A stretch of 26,657 nucleotides of DNA from Bacillota bacterium (GTDB lineage Bacteria; Bacillota; UBA4882; UBA10575). The notes under the pieces were generated by a model. The model had not been told where the DNA came from and searched no databases. It was given only the letters and a program-made list of their open reading frames with translations. The translations under genes and the position numbers were made by a program. Each line of letters starts with the position of its first letter. Position 1 is the stretch's first letter. This document shows positions 6,934 through 15,026 of the stretch, one piece after another. The DNA lies in assembly GCA_012512605.1 (NCBI GenBank), contig JAAZDX010000023.1:1-26657 (forward strand). The letters are read 5' to 3'.

Positions 6934-9900
6934 TCAATCGGCGGTACCTAAAGGAAAATGTAGGCCGCTGACATCCAAGGCCTCTTCGGTTATGGTGAAA
7001 GTCTTGACTTCATGGCCGAGCGGGTGCAGACCATCCGGTAAACTCTCCCGGTCAAGGGTTAGGGTATGGGTGCCCAAGGGGATTCCTTCGAAATAGAAGC
7101 GGCCGTCTTCGGCGGTGAAGACTTTTTGTTCACCCTCGTCGAGAACAACTCCCACCCAGGAGAGGGTTTTTTCGCCCTCATCGGGCAGGCCATTGGCATT
7201 GCGGTCGATAAAGACTTTGCCGCTGACTGAGCCGTTGGCGGTCACCGCAAAATCGATAAAGAAGTTTTCCTGTTCCCGCAGGCGGATTAACTGTGGTCCA
7301 GTAACCGGCGTATAATTTGCGGGTAAAGAGGGAAGATGAAACTCCACCCGGTAAATCCCCGGGTCTAAGTTGGCGAAGAGGTATTCCCCCTTTTCATTAC
7401 TGGCGGTGGTGCTGCCGTCAACGCGAATTCTGATTCCGGAGAGGGGTTTATCCCCTTCGTCAAAGCGGCCGTTGGCGTTGGTGTCTAAGTAAACTACCCC
7501 GCTAATACTGGCCATGTTATCTTCATCCGTATAACGGAACGGCCTCCACTTGCCATCAGCAAACCCCAGGGCGCGGCTGAGGGAGATCCGGATCACATAC
7601 TCAGGAACTTCATCCCACAAAGCGTCATAAAGCCGTTGCAGTTCTAATTTGACCAGGTAATACGATGGCAGGCATCTTTGCAGACTCAAACCATAGGACC
7701 ATTGGGGCTGCTTCCGGGTGCTCAGCGGCGAACGGTACCCCAGGTTGCCGCTGATGTTCCATTTACCGTCGTAAGTAAAATAATTTAAACCCAGGTTTGC
7801 GGTGGTATATTGGTAGTTTTCGGCTGCGGTGTAGAAGGGTGATTCCTTGATCCATTGTAGATCCGCAAACAAAGTTAGCTCGTGGGAGAGAAAATGGTAA
7901 AGGGAAAGACCGGTTGCAAGCTCATTGACCTGGAAAGTGGATTCCGGCGCGGACGCTTTGTTCCCTTTCACGAGAAGACTATTCATGAGGAGAGTATTGT
8001 CCGTCACATTCCATTTGGTATTAGCCTCCCCAGTTAAGTTCAGACCGGCATAACTCTGTTCTTTCCAGGTGTTGGTTGTATCCAAAGCCACACCAAAAAG
8101 GAAGTTACGGGTGACCGCAAAGGTCAGATCAGTCAGGAAATAAAGTTGCTGCAAGTTAAAGGGGCCTTCTTGGTTGAGGAAGAAATCAGCGTTGACAAAT
8201 GCTATGTCGGTCTTGGTACCGATGGTTCTTTCCCGTTGAATGTGTTTTAAGTTGATGCTGGTTTCTTCTGATTCGAAAAGGCCTTCCCTTCCTTCTTCGG
8301 TTTTCCATTCTTTCCCGATCCCCCCGGCGAGGCTGTTCTGGCCGTAGCTCCCAAAGCGCTTGGTCAGCGTAAGGTTGGCTCCATCCAACGACCAGGGACG
8401 GGAGCTTGGTGTTGATTCTAAAAGATAACCTTCGGTGGCCAGCAGCAGATCTTCTTTAAGCTCATACTCGGAAAGGATCTTTCCCCCTTGGCCGGGTTGG
8501 GTTTTGACCCCTTGGGAGACGGCGGTTGGTATATAGAGAATAATCCCTTCAAAATGGCCTTTTTCCAGGCAATACAATAAAGAAGCTTCAAAACCGGAAC
8601 GCACATCCGTCTGGATTTCGCCTCCGACCATCCAATCCAGAGTACAGATGAGGTTGTTGTTGATCCGGAAAGCCACTCCTGTATCAGCGCCGATATAACC
8701 CAAGTTGGGTAAGGTGACAAAGGGAGAGGAGACTGTCGTCTCCTGTTCAAAGGTGAGGTTCTCCGTGACGGCTTTCCGTTGACGGTAACTGACCAGGGCA
8801 CCCTCCCACTCCTCGATATCGGTTGGTTTGTAGAGGCCGACGGTGACCAGGAGATCATTGCCATCTTGTTTCATAATCCGGGGCGAGGCGGCGACCTTTT
8901 GGATTGATTCGGAGGTTTCACCGTTTTCTTTATGCGTCACGATCCGGATTTGGTTGACCCGGTTAATGCGGAGGGGGACATCACGGAAAATGTAGTCCCC
9001 ATCGGCAGCAAGCGCTTGGGTTTCCCATAAACGGTCATTCACATAAAGTAGCACCTGATCGCCGGCGGTGGCGGTACCGGAGACGTCAGTAAAAGCAACT
9101 AATTCACTACGGGACTGGTCATCGGGGGTCATGTATAAAACTCCCCAGAGATCCTGTTCCGTAGTGGTTTTTTCCAAGTCAATGGTGGTATTACCGATGA
9201 TGATCAGCTCGTTATCTTTCTGGTATTTACCGCGGAGCAGCGTCAGCTCAGGGGTGAGGGTATGATTATCAAAATCGTAATCGCCACCCCCGGCGGCGGA
9301 AAGCGCCCACTCCCCGGCATATCCGTCGGTACGGATCTTAAAGAAGCCTGTTAACGTCTCGTGATCGTCCGCTTCCTTTCGGTGTTCGGCACCCAGTTGG
9401 TAACGGACGGCACTGAGCGCAAAGGGCGGACCCTCTTGGGGCGGCGTTTTATTCGGCTTTGGCGCTTGTTCTTCGGGCTGGCTTGGGCCGGTGTTTTCTT
9501 TCAGTAAGGCCGCGCCCACGTTGATCGTTAAGGCCTGGTAAGTGAAGTCCCAATTTATCTCAGCTTCGAGCAAAGATTCTAAAAAGGGGATCCCGACAAA
9601 AATATCGCTATTGAAGAGGATCGGCGGCGGACTGTTTAGGAAGGATCGGCCATCGATCCGGTAAATCTTTTCTTCCAGAAAAATCTCGGCCCGCTTGTCG
9701 TTGGCTTTACTTACCAACACCACCTTCTCTTCCCTTCGGAAGTAGGAAGTTTCCAGATTAAGATGGGTTGCCAAACGATTAACCGGGACCAAGAGCTCAT
9801 TTTCCACCTCGAGGAGGTCAAAGAAGGGATCCTGGAAGATAGTGGTCTCTTCAGTTTTAATTGATAAAAGGACAACACTTGTTTCCAAGGCATCGGGCTC

Positions 9901-10002
9901 CTGGGCGGAAGCGGGTGCCCCAGTAAAAAAAGAAAGTAAGCAGCAGAGAACGATGGCGTGAAGTGAATTGACGTAAACCCCATTCTTGCTTTTTATCCGC
10001 AT
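6934..10002 (-). CDS. Usher-like outer-membrane protein of a chaperone-usher-type system
   Basis: 1022 residues. Signal peptide 1-33 (ASA/Q). Residues about 55-163 resemble a copper amine oxidase N-terminal-type domain (LLVPVNRLATHL, then a second lobe with FVGIPFLESLL). A Pro-rich linker follows at 172-193, then a long beta-strand region, about 195-830. Within it, residues 305-376 (VLLYVNDRLWETQ, GDYIFRDVPL, NQIRIVTHKENGE) resemble the plug segment of PapC/FimD ushers. Two SdrD_B-like domains end the chain (831-924 and 925-1022), each with a calcium-loop pattern such as LDTNANGRFDEGD and IDRNANGLPDEGE. The order N-domain, barrel with inserted plug, two C-terminal sandwiches matches ushers, although the terminal folds differ. 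Last gene of the operon; GGGGGA precedes the ATG, 41 bases after the chaperone stop. Alternative: an unrelated barrel exporter. Confidence 0.68.
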   Translation of the reverse strand: MRIKSKNGVYVNSLHAIVLCCLLSFFTGAPASAQEPDALETSVVLLSIKTEETTIFQDPFFDLLEVENELLVPVNRLATHLNLETSYFRREEKVVLVSKANDKRAEIFLEEKIYRIDGRSFLNSPPPILFNSDIFVGIPFLESLLEAEINWDFTYQALTINVGAALLKENTGPSQPEEQAPKPNKTPPQEGPPFALSAVRYQLGAEHRKEADDHETLTGFFKIRTDGYAGEWALSAAGGGDYDFDNHTLTPELTLLRGKYQKDNELIIIGNTTIDLEKTTTEQDLWGVLYMTPDDQSRSELVAFTDVSGTATAGDQVLLYVNDRLWETQALAADGDYIFRDVPLRINRVNQIRIVTHKENGETSESIQKVAASPRIMKQDGNDLLVTVGLYKPTDIEEWEGALVSYRQRKAVTENLTFEQETTVSSPFVTLPNLGYIGADTGVAFRINNNLICTLDWMVGGEIQTDVRSGFEASLLYCLEKGHFEGIILYIPTAVSQGVKTQPGQGGKILSEYELKEDLLLATEGYLLESTPSSRPWSLDGANLTLTKRFGSYGQNSLAGGIGKEWKTEEGREGLFESEETSINLKHIQRERTIGTKTDIAFVNADFFLNQEGPFNLQQLYFLTDLTFAVTRNFLFGVALDTTNTWKEQSYAGLNLTGEANTKWNVTDNTLLMNSLLVKGNKASAPESTFQVNELATGLSLYHFLSHELTLFADLQWIKESPFYTAAENYQYTTANLGLNYFTYDGKWNISGNLGYRSPLSTRKQPQWSYGLSLQRCLPSYYLVKLELQRLYDALWDEVPEYVIRISLSRALGFADGKWRPFRYTDEDNMASISGVVYLDTNANGRFDEGDKPLSGIRIRVDGSTTASNEKGEYLFANLDPGIYRVEFHLPSLPANYTPVTGPQLIRLREQENFFIDFAVTANGSVSGKVFIDRNANGLPDEGEKTLSWVGVVLDEGEQKVFTAEDGRFYFEGIPLGTHTLTLDRESLPDGLHPLGHEVKTFTITEEALDVSGLHFPLGTAD

Positions 10003-10043
10003 TTTTTTATTCCCCCTATCTTCCGGCTCATGGTGAAGACAAC

Positions 10044-10844
10044 TCAGGGTATGGTAAAGGGAACCTCGGAAGAGATTGTTTCTGTTGTCCCCGTAAAACT
10101 AAGCTTTAGTGACAACCGATAATTACCGGCGGGTAGTTCGACAGAGATGGGCAGCGTCAGCAGGGTTCTGCTGTCCGGGAGGATCAGTTGTTCTCCCGTG
10201 GTATTTTCGGCGTATGGTGTCCCGTCTTCCCCGGTGATCTGGTAGGCGACCTGATAACGGATATGGGCCTGCCCTTCATTGGCCAAGCCAAGCAGAGCCG
10301 TCGGTTGACCTTGCGGCGTCGGTTCGACCTTTACCCCCAATAAGCGGAAGGAATAGACGGTTTCCGTAAAAGCGAGATAAACCGTGGTACCAACCTGAAA
10401 AACCATCATTGAACCCACCGTGTCCGGTGCCGGGCGGCTCTCTTCAAAAAAGATGATTCCCCTTCTTTCCGACCAGTCTCCGCTTTTCGGTGCGGTTAAG
10501 GTGAAGCGGACATATTGACTCTGGCCGGGTGCTAGTTTAAACCGGCGAGGGTTGAATTTAATCAAGCCGTCCAAGGTATCAGCCCGTTCGCCGGCGCGGA
10601 AGGTGATGAGGCGGCCCTCGGAGTCTATGCTCCAGTCGTAAATGACGGCAGTAAACTCCACCTCCGTCTCCTGGGTGTTGGTGACCTTAATGGCGTCGGT
10701 GACCCGTGCGCCGGGCTGTAAAGTAAAGAGAAACTTACTGGGCTCGACGCGGGCAACACCCAGGGCGGAAGGTGCGAAAAGCAAATTACATAGGAAAAGA
10801 ACTGTTAGGAAGATAAAAACTTGGCGCTGTGCTGGTCTGATCAT
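10044..10844 (-). CDS. PapD-like periplasmic pilus chaperone
   Basis: 266 residues. Signal peptide about 1-29 (cleavage after SALG), then two immunoglobulin-like domains, roughly 30-155 and 165-266. Domain 1 has the PapD pattern: VEPSKFLFTLQPG, DAIKVTNTQ, then FNPRRFKLAPGQSQYVRFTL and a MMVFQVGTTVYLAF strand leading to domain 2. Chaperones of this family bind pilus subunits in the periplasm, complete their incomplete Ig fold by donor-strand complementation, and deliver them to the usher. The sequence looks closer to archaic or alternative chaperones than to classical PapD. Ribosome binding site GGGGAGGA precedes the ATG. It lies between the subunit gene (95 bases upstream) and the usher-like gene. 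Confidence 0.8.
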   Translation of the reverse strand: MIRPAQRQVFIFLTVLFLCNLLFAPSALGVARVEPSKFLFTLQPGARVTDAIKVTNTQETEVEFTAVIYDWSIDSEGRLITFRAGERADTLDGLIKFNPRRFKLAPGQSQYVRFTLTAPKSGDWSERRGIIFFEESRPAPDTVGSMMVFQVGTTVYLAFTETVYSFRLLGVKVEPTPQGQPTALLGLANEGQAHIRYQVAYQITGEDGTPYAENTTGEQLILPDSRTLLTLPISVELPAGNYRLSLKLSFTGTTETISSEVPFTIP

Positions 10845-10888
10845 TGTCTGTTCCTCCCCGCAAATATTAATGGTTTAAATTAAAGAGA

Positions 10889-10913
10889 GGCTGGTGGGGC
10901 GCGTCCACCAGCC
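10889..10913 (-). promoter_or_regulatory. Intercistronic hairpin between subunit and chaperone genes
   Basis: Perfect 9-bp inverted repeat GGCTGGTGG (10889-10897) / CCACCAGCC (10905-10913) with a 7-base loop, 26 bases after the subunit stop. On the transcribed minus strand it is followed by TCTCTTTAATTT, a weak U-tract. It is probably a leaky terminator or a 3' stabiliser that keeps subunit mRNA above chaperone and usher mRNA. Confidence 0.65.
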
Positions 10914-10939
10914 CGTAAAGCTGAGAACGAAAGAAGCGT

Positions 10940-11752
10940 TTAGAGGGTATACGCGCGGAACACTACTTTCCCATCGTAGCTACCTTGCGCAATATTACGG
11001 CTATATGGGACTCTAAACTGGTGATAGACCGTTAACTCCTCGCAAGCATCTTGTTGGGCAACCTCAAAGATCTTGCCATCTTCGTCGAAGACAAAAGTGC
11101 CGCCAAAACGCTGCATACTATAGCCACTGCGCATATGGAGCGGTAGAGAACCCTTTTCGGAAGTTAAGGGTCCGGCTTCCACTTCATACTTGTAATCATC
11201 GTTGGCGTATACTTCCACTTTAAAGACGTCACAGCCTTGAATGAAGACCTCGTCTTCAAAATCAAACTCGGTGTGCGGGTTATGCCCAAGCATATGCCAT
11301 TTTTCGTCGACGAAGCCGCCAATCTCGTTGTCAAAGACTAAGAGATAACCGGAAGAAGATGCATTGGTGCTAATGCCCGGCCCATAGCTTTTTAGGCCGG
11401 TCTGGCCCTGGTTCCCGGTGACCTTCATCTCAAGGTAGCAGGGGATGAAAGCCCGGGCCGTAAGGGTCATCTCCACCGATTGTCCATCCGCATGCTTGTC
11501 ATCAAAAACGTAATCGGTCCGGTTGAACCAGTCAATATTGACATACCTGTCGCCCGTTTTGTTCCAAGTAACTTTACCGTCATCGAAGGCATTCCCAGTA
11601 GTATATCCCAACCTGTCCCAGAAATCGATGGCGTTGTTGTAATCATCCACAGGGAATTCGGGACTTAGTTCACCCGGGTAACCGGTGGCGATCGTAGCTA
11701 GTGCAAGCGTAAGGAGGACCACGGTGCCTAGGATCAGATTTAATTTTTTCAT
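10940..11752 (-). CDS. Secreted pilus subunit-like protein (probable major subunit)
   Basis: 270 residues from the ATG at 11752, chosen over an in-frame GTG at 11767 because a GAGG lies before it and it starts directly with MKKLNLILG. Signal peptide about 1-23. The mature protein is acidic and beta-rich with three cysteines (FIPCYLE, IQGCDVF, DACEEL). It ends SYDGKVVFRAYTL, like the closing G-x-Y-x-x-x-V strand of secreted Ig-like pilin and spore-coat-U-type domains. I do not recognise a named family; the assignment rests on signal peptide, strand pattern and position just upstream of the chaperone gene. The hairpin after its stop fits a product made in excess. Confidence 0.55.
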   Translation of the reverse strand: MKKLNLILGTVVLLTLALATIATGYPGELSPEFPVDDYNNAIDFWDRLGYTTGNAFDDGKVTWNKTGDRYVNIDWFNRTDYVFDDKHADGQSVEMTLTARAFIPCYLEMKVTGNQGQTGLKSYGPGISTNASSSGYLLVFDNEIGGFVDEKWHMLGHNPHTEFDFEDEVFIQGCDVFKVEVYANDDYKYEVEAGPLTSEKGSLPLHMRSGYSMQRFGGTFVFDEDGKIFEVAQQDACEELTVYHQFRVPYSRNIAQGSYDGKVVFRAYTL

Positions 11753-11834
11753 CTTTTCCAACCTCACTAGTTCTTTTTTTATTACAAACCGGTGTAACGC
11801 GCCTTTACCGGAGTGTAACCTTTATATAGCTTGG

Positions 11835-12671
11835 TTAAGGGACGACCGTTTCGGCCGCAAAAAACATGCTGATGTCATAGTCGCCGGTTGGGTAATGGTG
11901 CCAGTTGGCGATCGAAACGGTGCAGTATAGCTCGGTCCAGTAATTGGCAGGGGTCGAACCATCGCCAACCACTGTGGGTGCACCAAAAGCTACGGGCCGA
12001 TAATCGTCGTTGGGCAGCATCCTTTCTTTAAAATCTTCTGTTTTTAGGGTTTTACCGATCCCGATCTGGAACGGGAACGGAGGGGCTTTAAAGGGTGTTT
12101 TACTGCCGAGCCGTAGTAAAAGGCGCCAGGGTGCGTTGGAAGCCAGTAAGATTTTGACTGGGGTGCGGGCTGACAAATTGCCTTCCGTTAAAAACGGCGA
12201 TTCGGCGATGGTAAGCAGAGGATTCGTGTTTGCCGGTTCGATGCGGACCCAGGGTAATATCTCGACTTTGACCAGCAAGGAAATGGGTTGTGCTCCGTTG
12301 GCGTCCGGACAAACGACATCAACGAAGCCTTCGTATTCACCGGGGGGATCGGAAGGCAACAATTGGATCTTGAGCTGATAGACGGCCACCTCGCCGCGGC
12401 GCTTTGTTATCGTGTCCGCAGAAAAAGTAAGGCGCTCTGCCGGGATCCGGTGGCCAGTTTTCACGGCGGAAAGCCCGGAACTATTAAATTGAACCGCTTG
12501 CGTGGTCACTGGTAGGGTGAAGGGCAAGGAAGGGCTCATTTTATTGACGGGTGCGATCGACCCAAAATCGACAATTAAGAGCTTGTTCGATTGCGCGAAC
12601 GCTGTCGGTAAAGTAAGGAAAACCAAGAGGAGAAAAAGACCAAACCAAATGACCGGAGTGTGCTTTTTCAT
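11835..12671 (-). CDS. Secreted two-domain subunit-like protein, first gene of the pilus operon
   Basis: 278 residues from the ATG at 12671, which has GGAGGATT 7 bases upstream; the frame stays open to 12710 without a better start. Signal peptide about 1-26 (TAFA/QSNK). The mature chain looks like two beta-sandwich domains, each closing with a PxGxY strand: PPGEYEGFVDVVC mid-protein and YPTGDYDISMFFAAETV at the end. The second half contains ASNAPWRLLLRLG, reminiscent of spore-coat-U-like pilins. Two-domain layout suggests a tip or minor subunit (receptor domain plus pilin domain), as in FimH or archaic tip adhesins, but this is inference and no ligand can be named. 82 bases separate it from the next gene. 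Confidence 0.5.
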   Translation of the reverse strand: MKKHTPVIWFGLFLLLVFLTLPTAFAQSNKLLIVDFGSIAPVNKMSPSLPFTLPVTTQAVQFNSSGLSAVKTGHRIPAERLTFSADTITKRRGEVAVYQLKIQLLPSDPPGEYEGFVDVVCPDANGAQPISLLVKVEILPWVRIEPANTNPLLTIAESPFLTEGNLSARTPVKILLASNAPWRLLLRLGSKTPFKAPPFPFQIGIGKTLKTEDFKERMLPNDDYRPVAFGAPTVVGDGSTPANYWTELYCTVSIANWHHYPTGDYDISMFFAAETVVP

Positions 12672-13022
12672 TGGAATCCTCCGTTTTGCCGAAGTTATTT
12701 TTGCAAACAAGTTATTCTATTTTATTCTTCTAGGAAATAATTGATACGTAAAAAAGATAATTATTACCAATTTTTCTTTGTGCCCTGTTTGTGGGGGACA
12801 AGTATGGGTCGGCAGGAGCCGCCGGTTCCTGCCGACCGAAGATGGGGAGGAGATGAAGGGAAAAGGATTGCTTGACGGGGAAGGTTAATCGGGGTTAATC
12901 TGGAAGTAGTGTCTGAAGCGGCCACTTTGCCCCGGGACGGCACGGGCTTTGGCGGTAACGCCTGGAAGGCCATCCAACTGGTGATATATTATTATGAAGG
13001 TCGATTGTGGGGTTTTGGTTTG
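12672..13022. promoter_or_regulatory. Divergent control region of pilus operon and nagA, with a long hairpin
   Basis: No convincing gene. The left part, 12672-12780, is AT-rich and should hold the minus-strand pilus promoter. A perfect 11-bp inverted repeat, GGTCGGCAGGA (12807-12817) / TCCTGCCGACC (12827-12837), has no U-tract on either side. TTGACG (12872-12877) and GTTAAT (12894-12899), spaced 16, are a possible plus-strand promoter for nagA. It overlaps two direct repeats GGTTAATC (12883-12890 and 12893-12900), ten bases apart, one helical turn, as for an activator site. Confidence 0.4.
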
Positions 13023-14171
13023 ATGAAAGCAATTAAAAACATTAAACTACTCACCACGGAGGGGATTCAAGAAAACCAAGCGGTAGTCTATGACCAAACG
13101 ATCCGGGCGGTTCTTCCAGAAAAGCATCTCCCTTCAGGCTGTACGGTTATTGACGGAGGCGGGGCCTACCTTTCGTCCGGGTTTATCGATCTCCATATCC
13201 ATGGTTGTGCCGGTTACGACACCATGGACGAGGATGATCAGGCTTTGAAGGTCATCGCCAACCGCTTGGTTACCTCCGGGGTTACTGCCTTTCTCCCCAC
13301 CACGATGACGATGGACCGTGCCCGGATCGAACGGGCTTTGGACCGGATCGCGGCGGCAATGACTGGTGAGCCGGGCCAAGGGGCACGAGTCTTAGGCTGT
13401 AATCTGGAAGGGCCTTTTCTCAGCCGGAGAAAGAAAGGGGCCCATGATGAACGCTATATGGCCCCGCCTGATCTTGATTGGCTCCAACCTTATCTAGGGG
13501 TGATCCGGGTGCTGACCGTTGCGCCGGAACTTGATGGCGCTGCGGATTTTATTCGACAACTGGTTGCCGCTGGGGTCGTTGTTGCTCTTGGTCATACGGC
13601 GGCCACCTACGAAGAGGCGAGCGAAGCGATTACGGCCGGTGCTTCCCTTGTTACTCACCTTTTTAATGCCATGCCTCCGTTGCACCATCGCCAACCGGGT
13701 GTGGTCGGAGCGGCCTTTTTACATAAGGTGACTTGTGAAGTGATCGCCGATAATATCCATGTCGTGCCGGTGGTCCAACAACTGCTTACTAAGATCAAAC
13801 CCGTTGAACAGCTGGTCTTGGTGACCGATGCAATGCGCGCCTGCCTCTTGGCGGATGGCACGTATGATCTAGGAGGTTTGTCGGTCCAGGTCAAAGAGGG
13901 TCAAGCCCGGCGCGAAGACGGTACTTTAGCGGGGAGTACTTTAGTGATGAACGAAGCGCTGCGTAATTTCTACCGTAACACCGGGCTTCCCCTGGCGGAA
14001 GTTGTGAAGATGGCCACTTTAAACCCGGCCCGGATACTACGGATCGCCCACCGGAAAGGGAGTATTGCTCCAGGAAAGGATGGCGACTTGGTATTGTGGG
14101 ATGGGGATTTTAATGTTTTAATGACGGTTGTTGCCGGAAAAACGGTCTATACGAGCCGGGCTTGGGATTAG
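13023..14171 (+). CDS. nagA: N-acetylglucosamine-6-phosphate deacetylase
   Basis: 382 residues from the ATG at 13023, matching the usual 380-390. The frame is open to 12909, but the extra residues are not NagA-like; the Shine-Dalgarno at 13023 is poor (GGGG about 11 bases upstream). It removes acetate from GlcNAc-6-phosphate, feeding amino-sugar degradation or cell-wall recycling in the cytoplasm. Amidohydrolase motifs are in order: HIHG (His58, His60), NLEGPF (Glu129), ALGHT (His191), THLFNAM (His212), VTDAM with the catalytic Asp269. A C-terminal GKDGDLVLWD closes the fold. No nagB, nagE or nag regulator lies beside it, and it is divergent from the pilus operon. Confidence 0.95.
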   Translation: MKAIKNIKLLTTEGIQENQAVVYDQTIRAVLPEKHLPSGCTVIDGGGAYLSSGFIDLHIHGCAGYDTMDEDDQALKVIANRLVTSGVTAFLPTTMTMDRARIERALDRIAAAMTGEPGQGARVLGCNLEGPFLSRRKKGAHDERYMAPPDLDWLQPYLGVIRVLTVAPELDGAADFIRQLVAAGVVVALGHTAATYEEASEAITAGASLVTHLFNAMPPLHHRQPGVVGAAFLHKVTCEVIADNIHVVPVVQQLLTKIKPVEQLVLVTDAMRACLLADGTYDLGGLSVQVKEGQARREDGTLAGSTLVMNEALRNFYRNTGLPLAEVVKMATLNPARILRIAHRKGSIAPGKDGDLVLWDGDFNVLMTVVAGKTVYTSRAWD

Positions 14172-14298
14172 AGGCTCTAGTGCTCAGCGCGGATCAGTCT
14201 TGATGGCGGTTAAGCTTTCAAGTTGGCGCGTAGAAGCTCGACGAAAGCACTTCGGTGCGGATAACCGTATGCGCGCAGGGGGGATTTTTCCATTTGGT

Positions 14299-14328
14299 TT
14301 GCGATTGATGCGGATCTTGGATTAAAAT
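14299..14328 (+). promoter_or_regulatory. Possible promoter of yjbQ
   Basis: TTGCGA (14299-14304) and TAAAAT (14323-14328) separated by 18 bases, about 50 bases before the start codon. Matches to the sigma-A consensus are 4/6 and 5/6. Judged by eye only. Confidence 0.35.
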
Positions 14329-14378
14329 ATGAAGTGATGATGAAGTCAAAATAGCATAAAACAGATGAGGTGATCCAA

Positions 14379-14798
14379 ATGAAATCTTACCGGAAGGAAT
14401 TGGTCTTCAACACGAAAAAGCGGTTCGAGTTGATTAACATCACCGACCAGGTGGAAGCAGCCCTGCGGGAAAGCGGGATTAAGGAAGGCCTTTGTCTGGT
14501 CAATGCGATGCACATCACGGCCAGCGTCTTTATCAACGACCACGAAAGCGGTTTGTGGCAAGATTACCAGGATTGGTTGGAGAAATTAGCCCCTCACGCC
14601 CCGATCGCCCAGTATCGCCATAACCTTACCGGGGAAGACAATGGCGATGCCCATCTAAAAAGACAGATCATGGGCCGGGAAGTGGTGGTCGCCGTGACCG
14701 ACGGGAGACTTGATTTTGGCCCTTGGGAGCAGATCTTTTACGGCGAGTTCGATGGGGGGCGGCGGAAACGGGTGTTGATTAAGATAATTGGGGAATAA
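14379..14798 (+). CDS. yjbQ: YjbQ-family (UPF0047) protein
   Basis: 139 residues from ATG 14379. A GTG at 14370 is in frame but lies inside the GAGGTGA ribosome binding site (14367-14373), so the ATG is preferred. Family signatures: MHITASVFINDHES (44-57), RHNLTGEDNGDAHLKRQIMG (80-99) and LDFGPWEQIFYGEFDG (111-126). The histidines and acidic residues in these blocks line the conserved pocket. E. coli YjbQ has weak thiamine-phosphate synthase activity and the family is annotated as secondary thiamine-phosphate synthase; its true role is not established. Apparently monocistronic. Confidence 0.92.
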   Translation: MKSYRKELVFNTKKRFELINITDQVEAALRESGIKEGLCLVNAMHITASVFINDHESGLWQDYQDWLEKLAPHAPIAQYRHNLTGEDNGDAHLKRQIMGREVVVAVTDGRLDFGPWEQIFYGEFDGGRRKRVLIKIIGE

Positions 14799-15026
14799 AA
14801 GACAAAAGTGGAAAATCCTGCCCAACACGGCATAAGTTGGGTAAAACATCTGGCACGGCAGATCTTAAGACCAGACCGGATTAAAGAGGATATACTATAC
14901 TATTAACCTGAAGTGAAGACGGTCGGCTTCCAGTAAATACTTGCAGGAGGGCGCGGTTTAATCGGTAATTCTTTCAAAAGGGGAAATGGAGTTTCACTCC
15001 GCTCTCCAAGAAAGGTGGGATAAAAC

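Noticed and set aside
12909..13022. N-terminal extension of NagA
   Set aside because: The extra residues do not resemble NagA, and starting at 13023 gives the normal family length.
14247..14258. GCAC-TTCG-GTGC tetraloop hairpin between nagA and yjbQ
   Set aside because: Only 4 bp with no U-tract, too small to call a terminator or a regulatory element.
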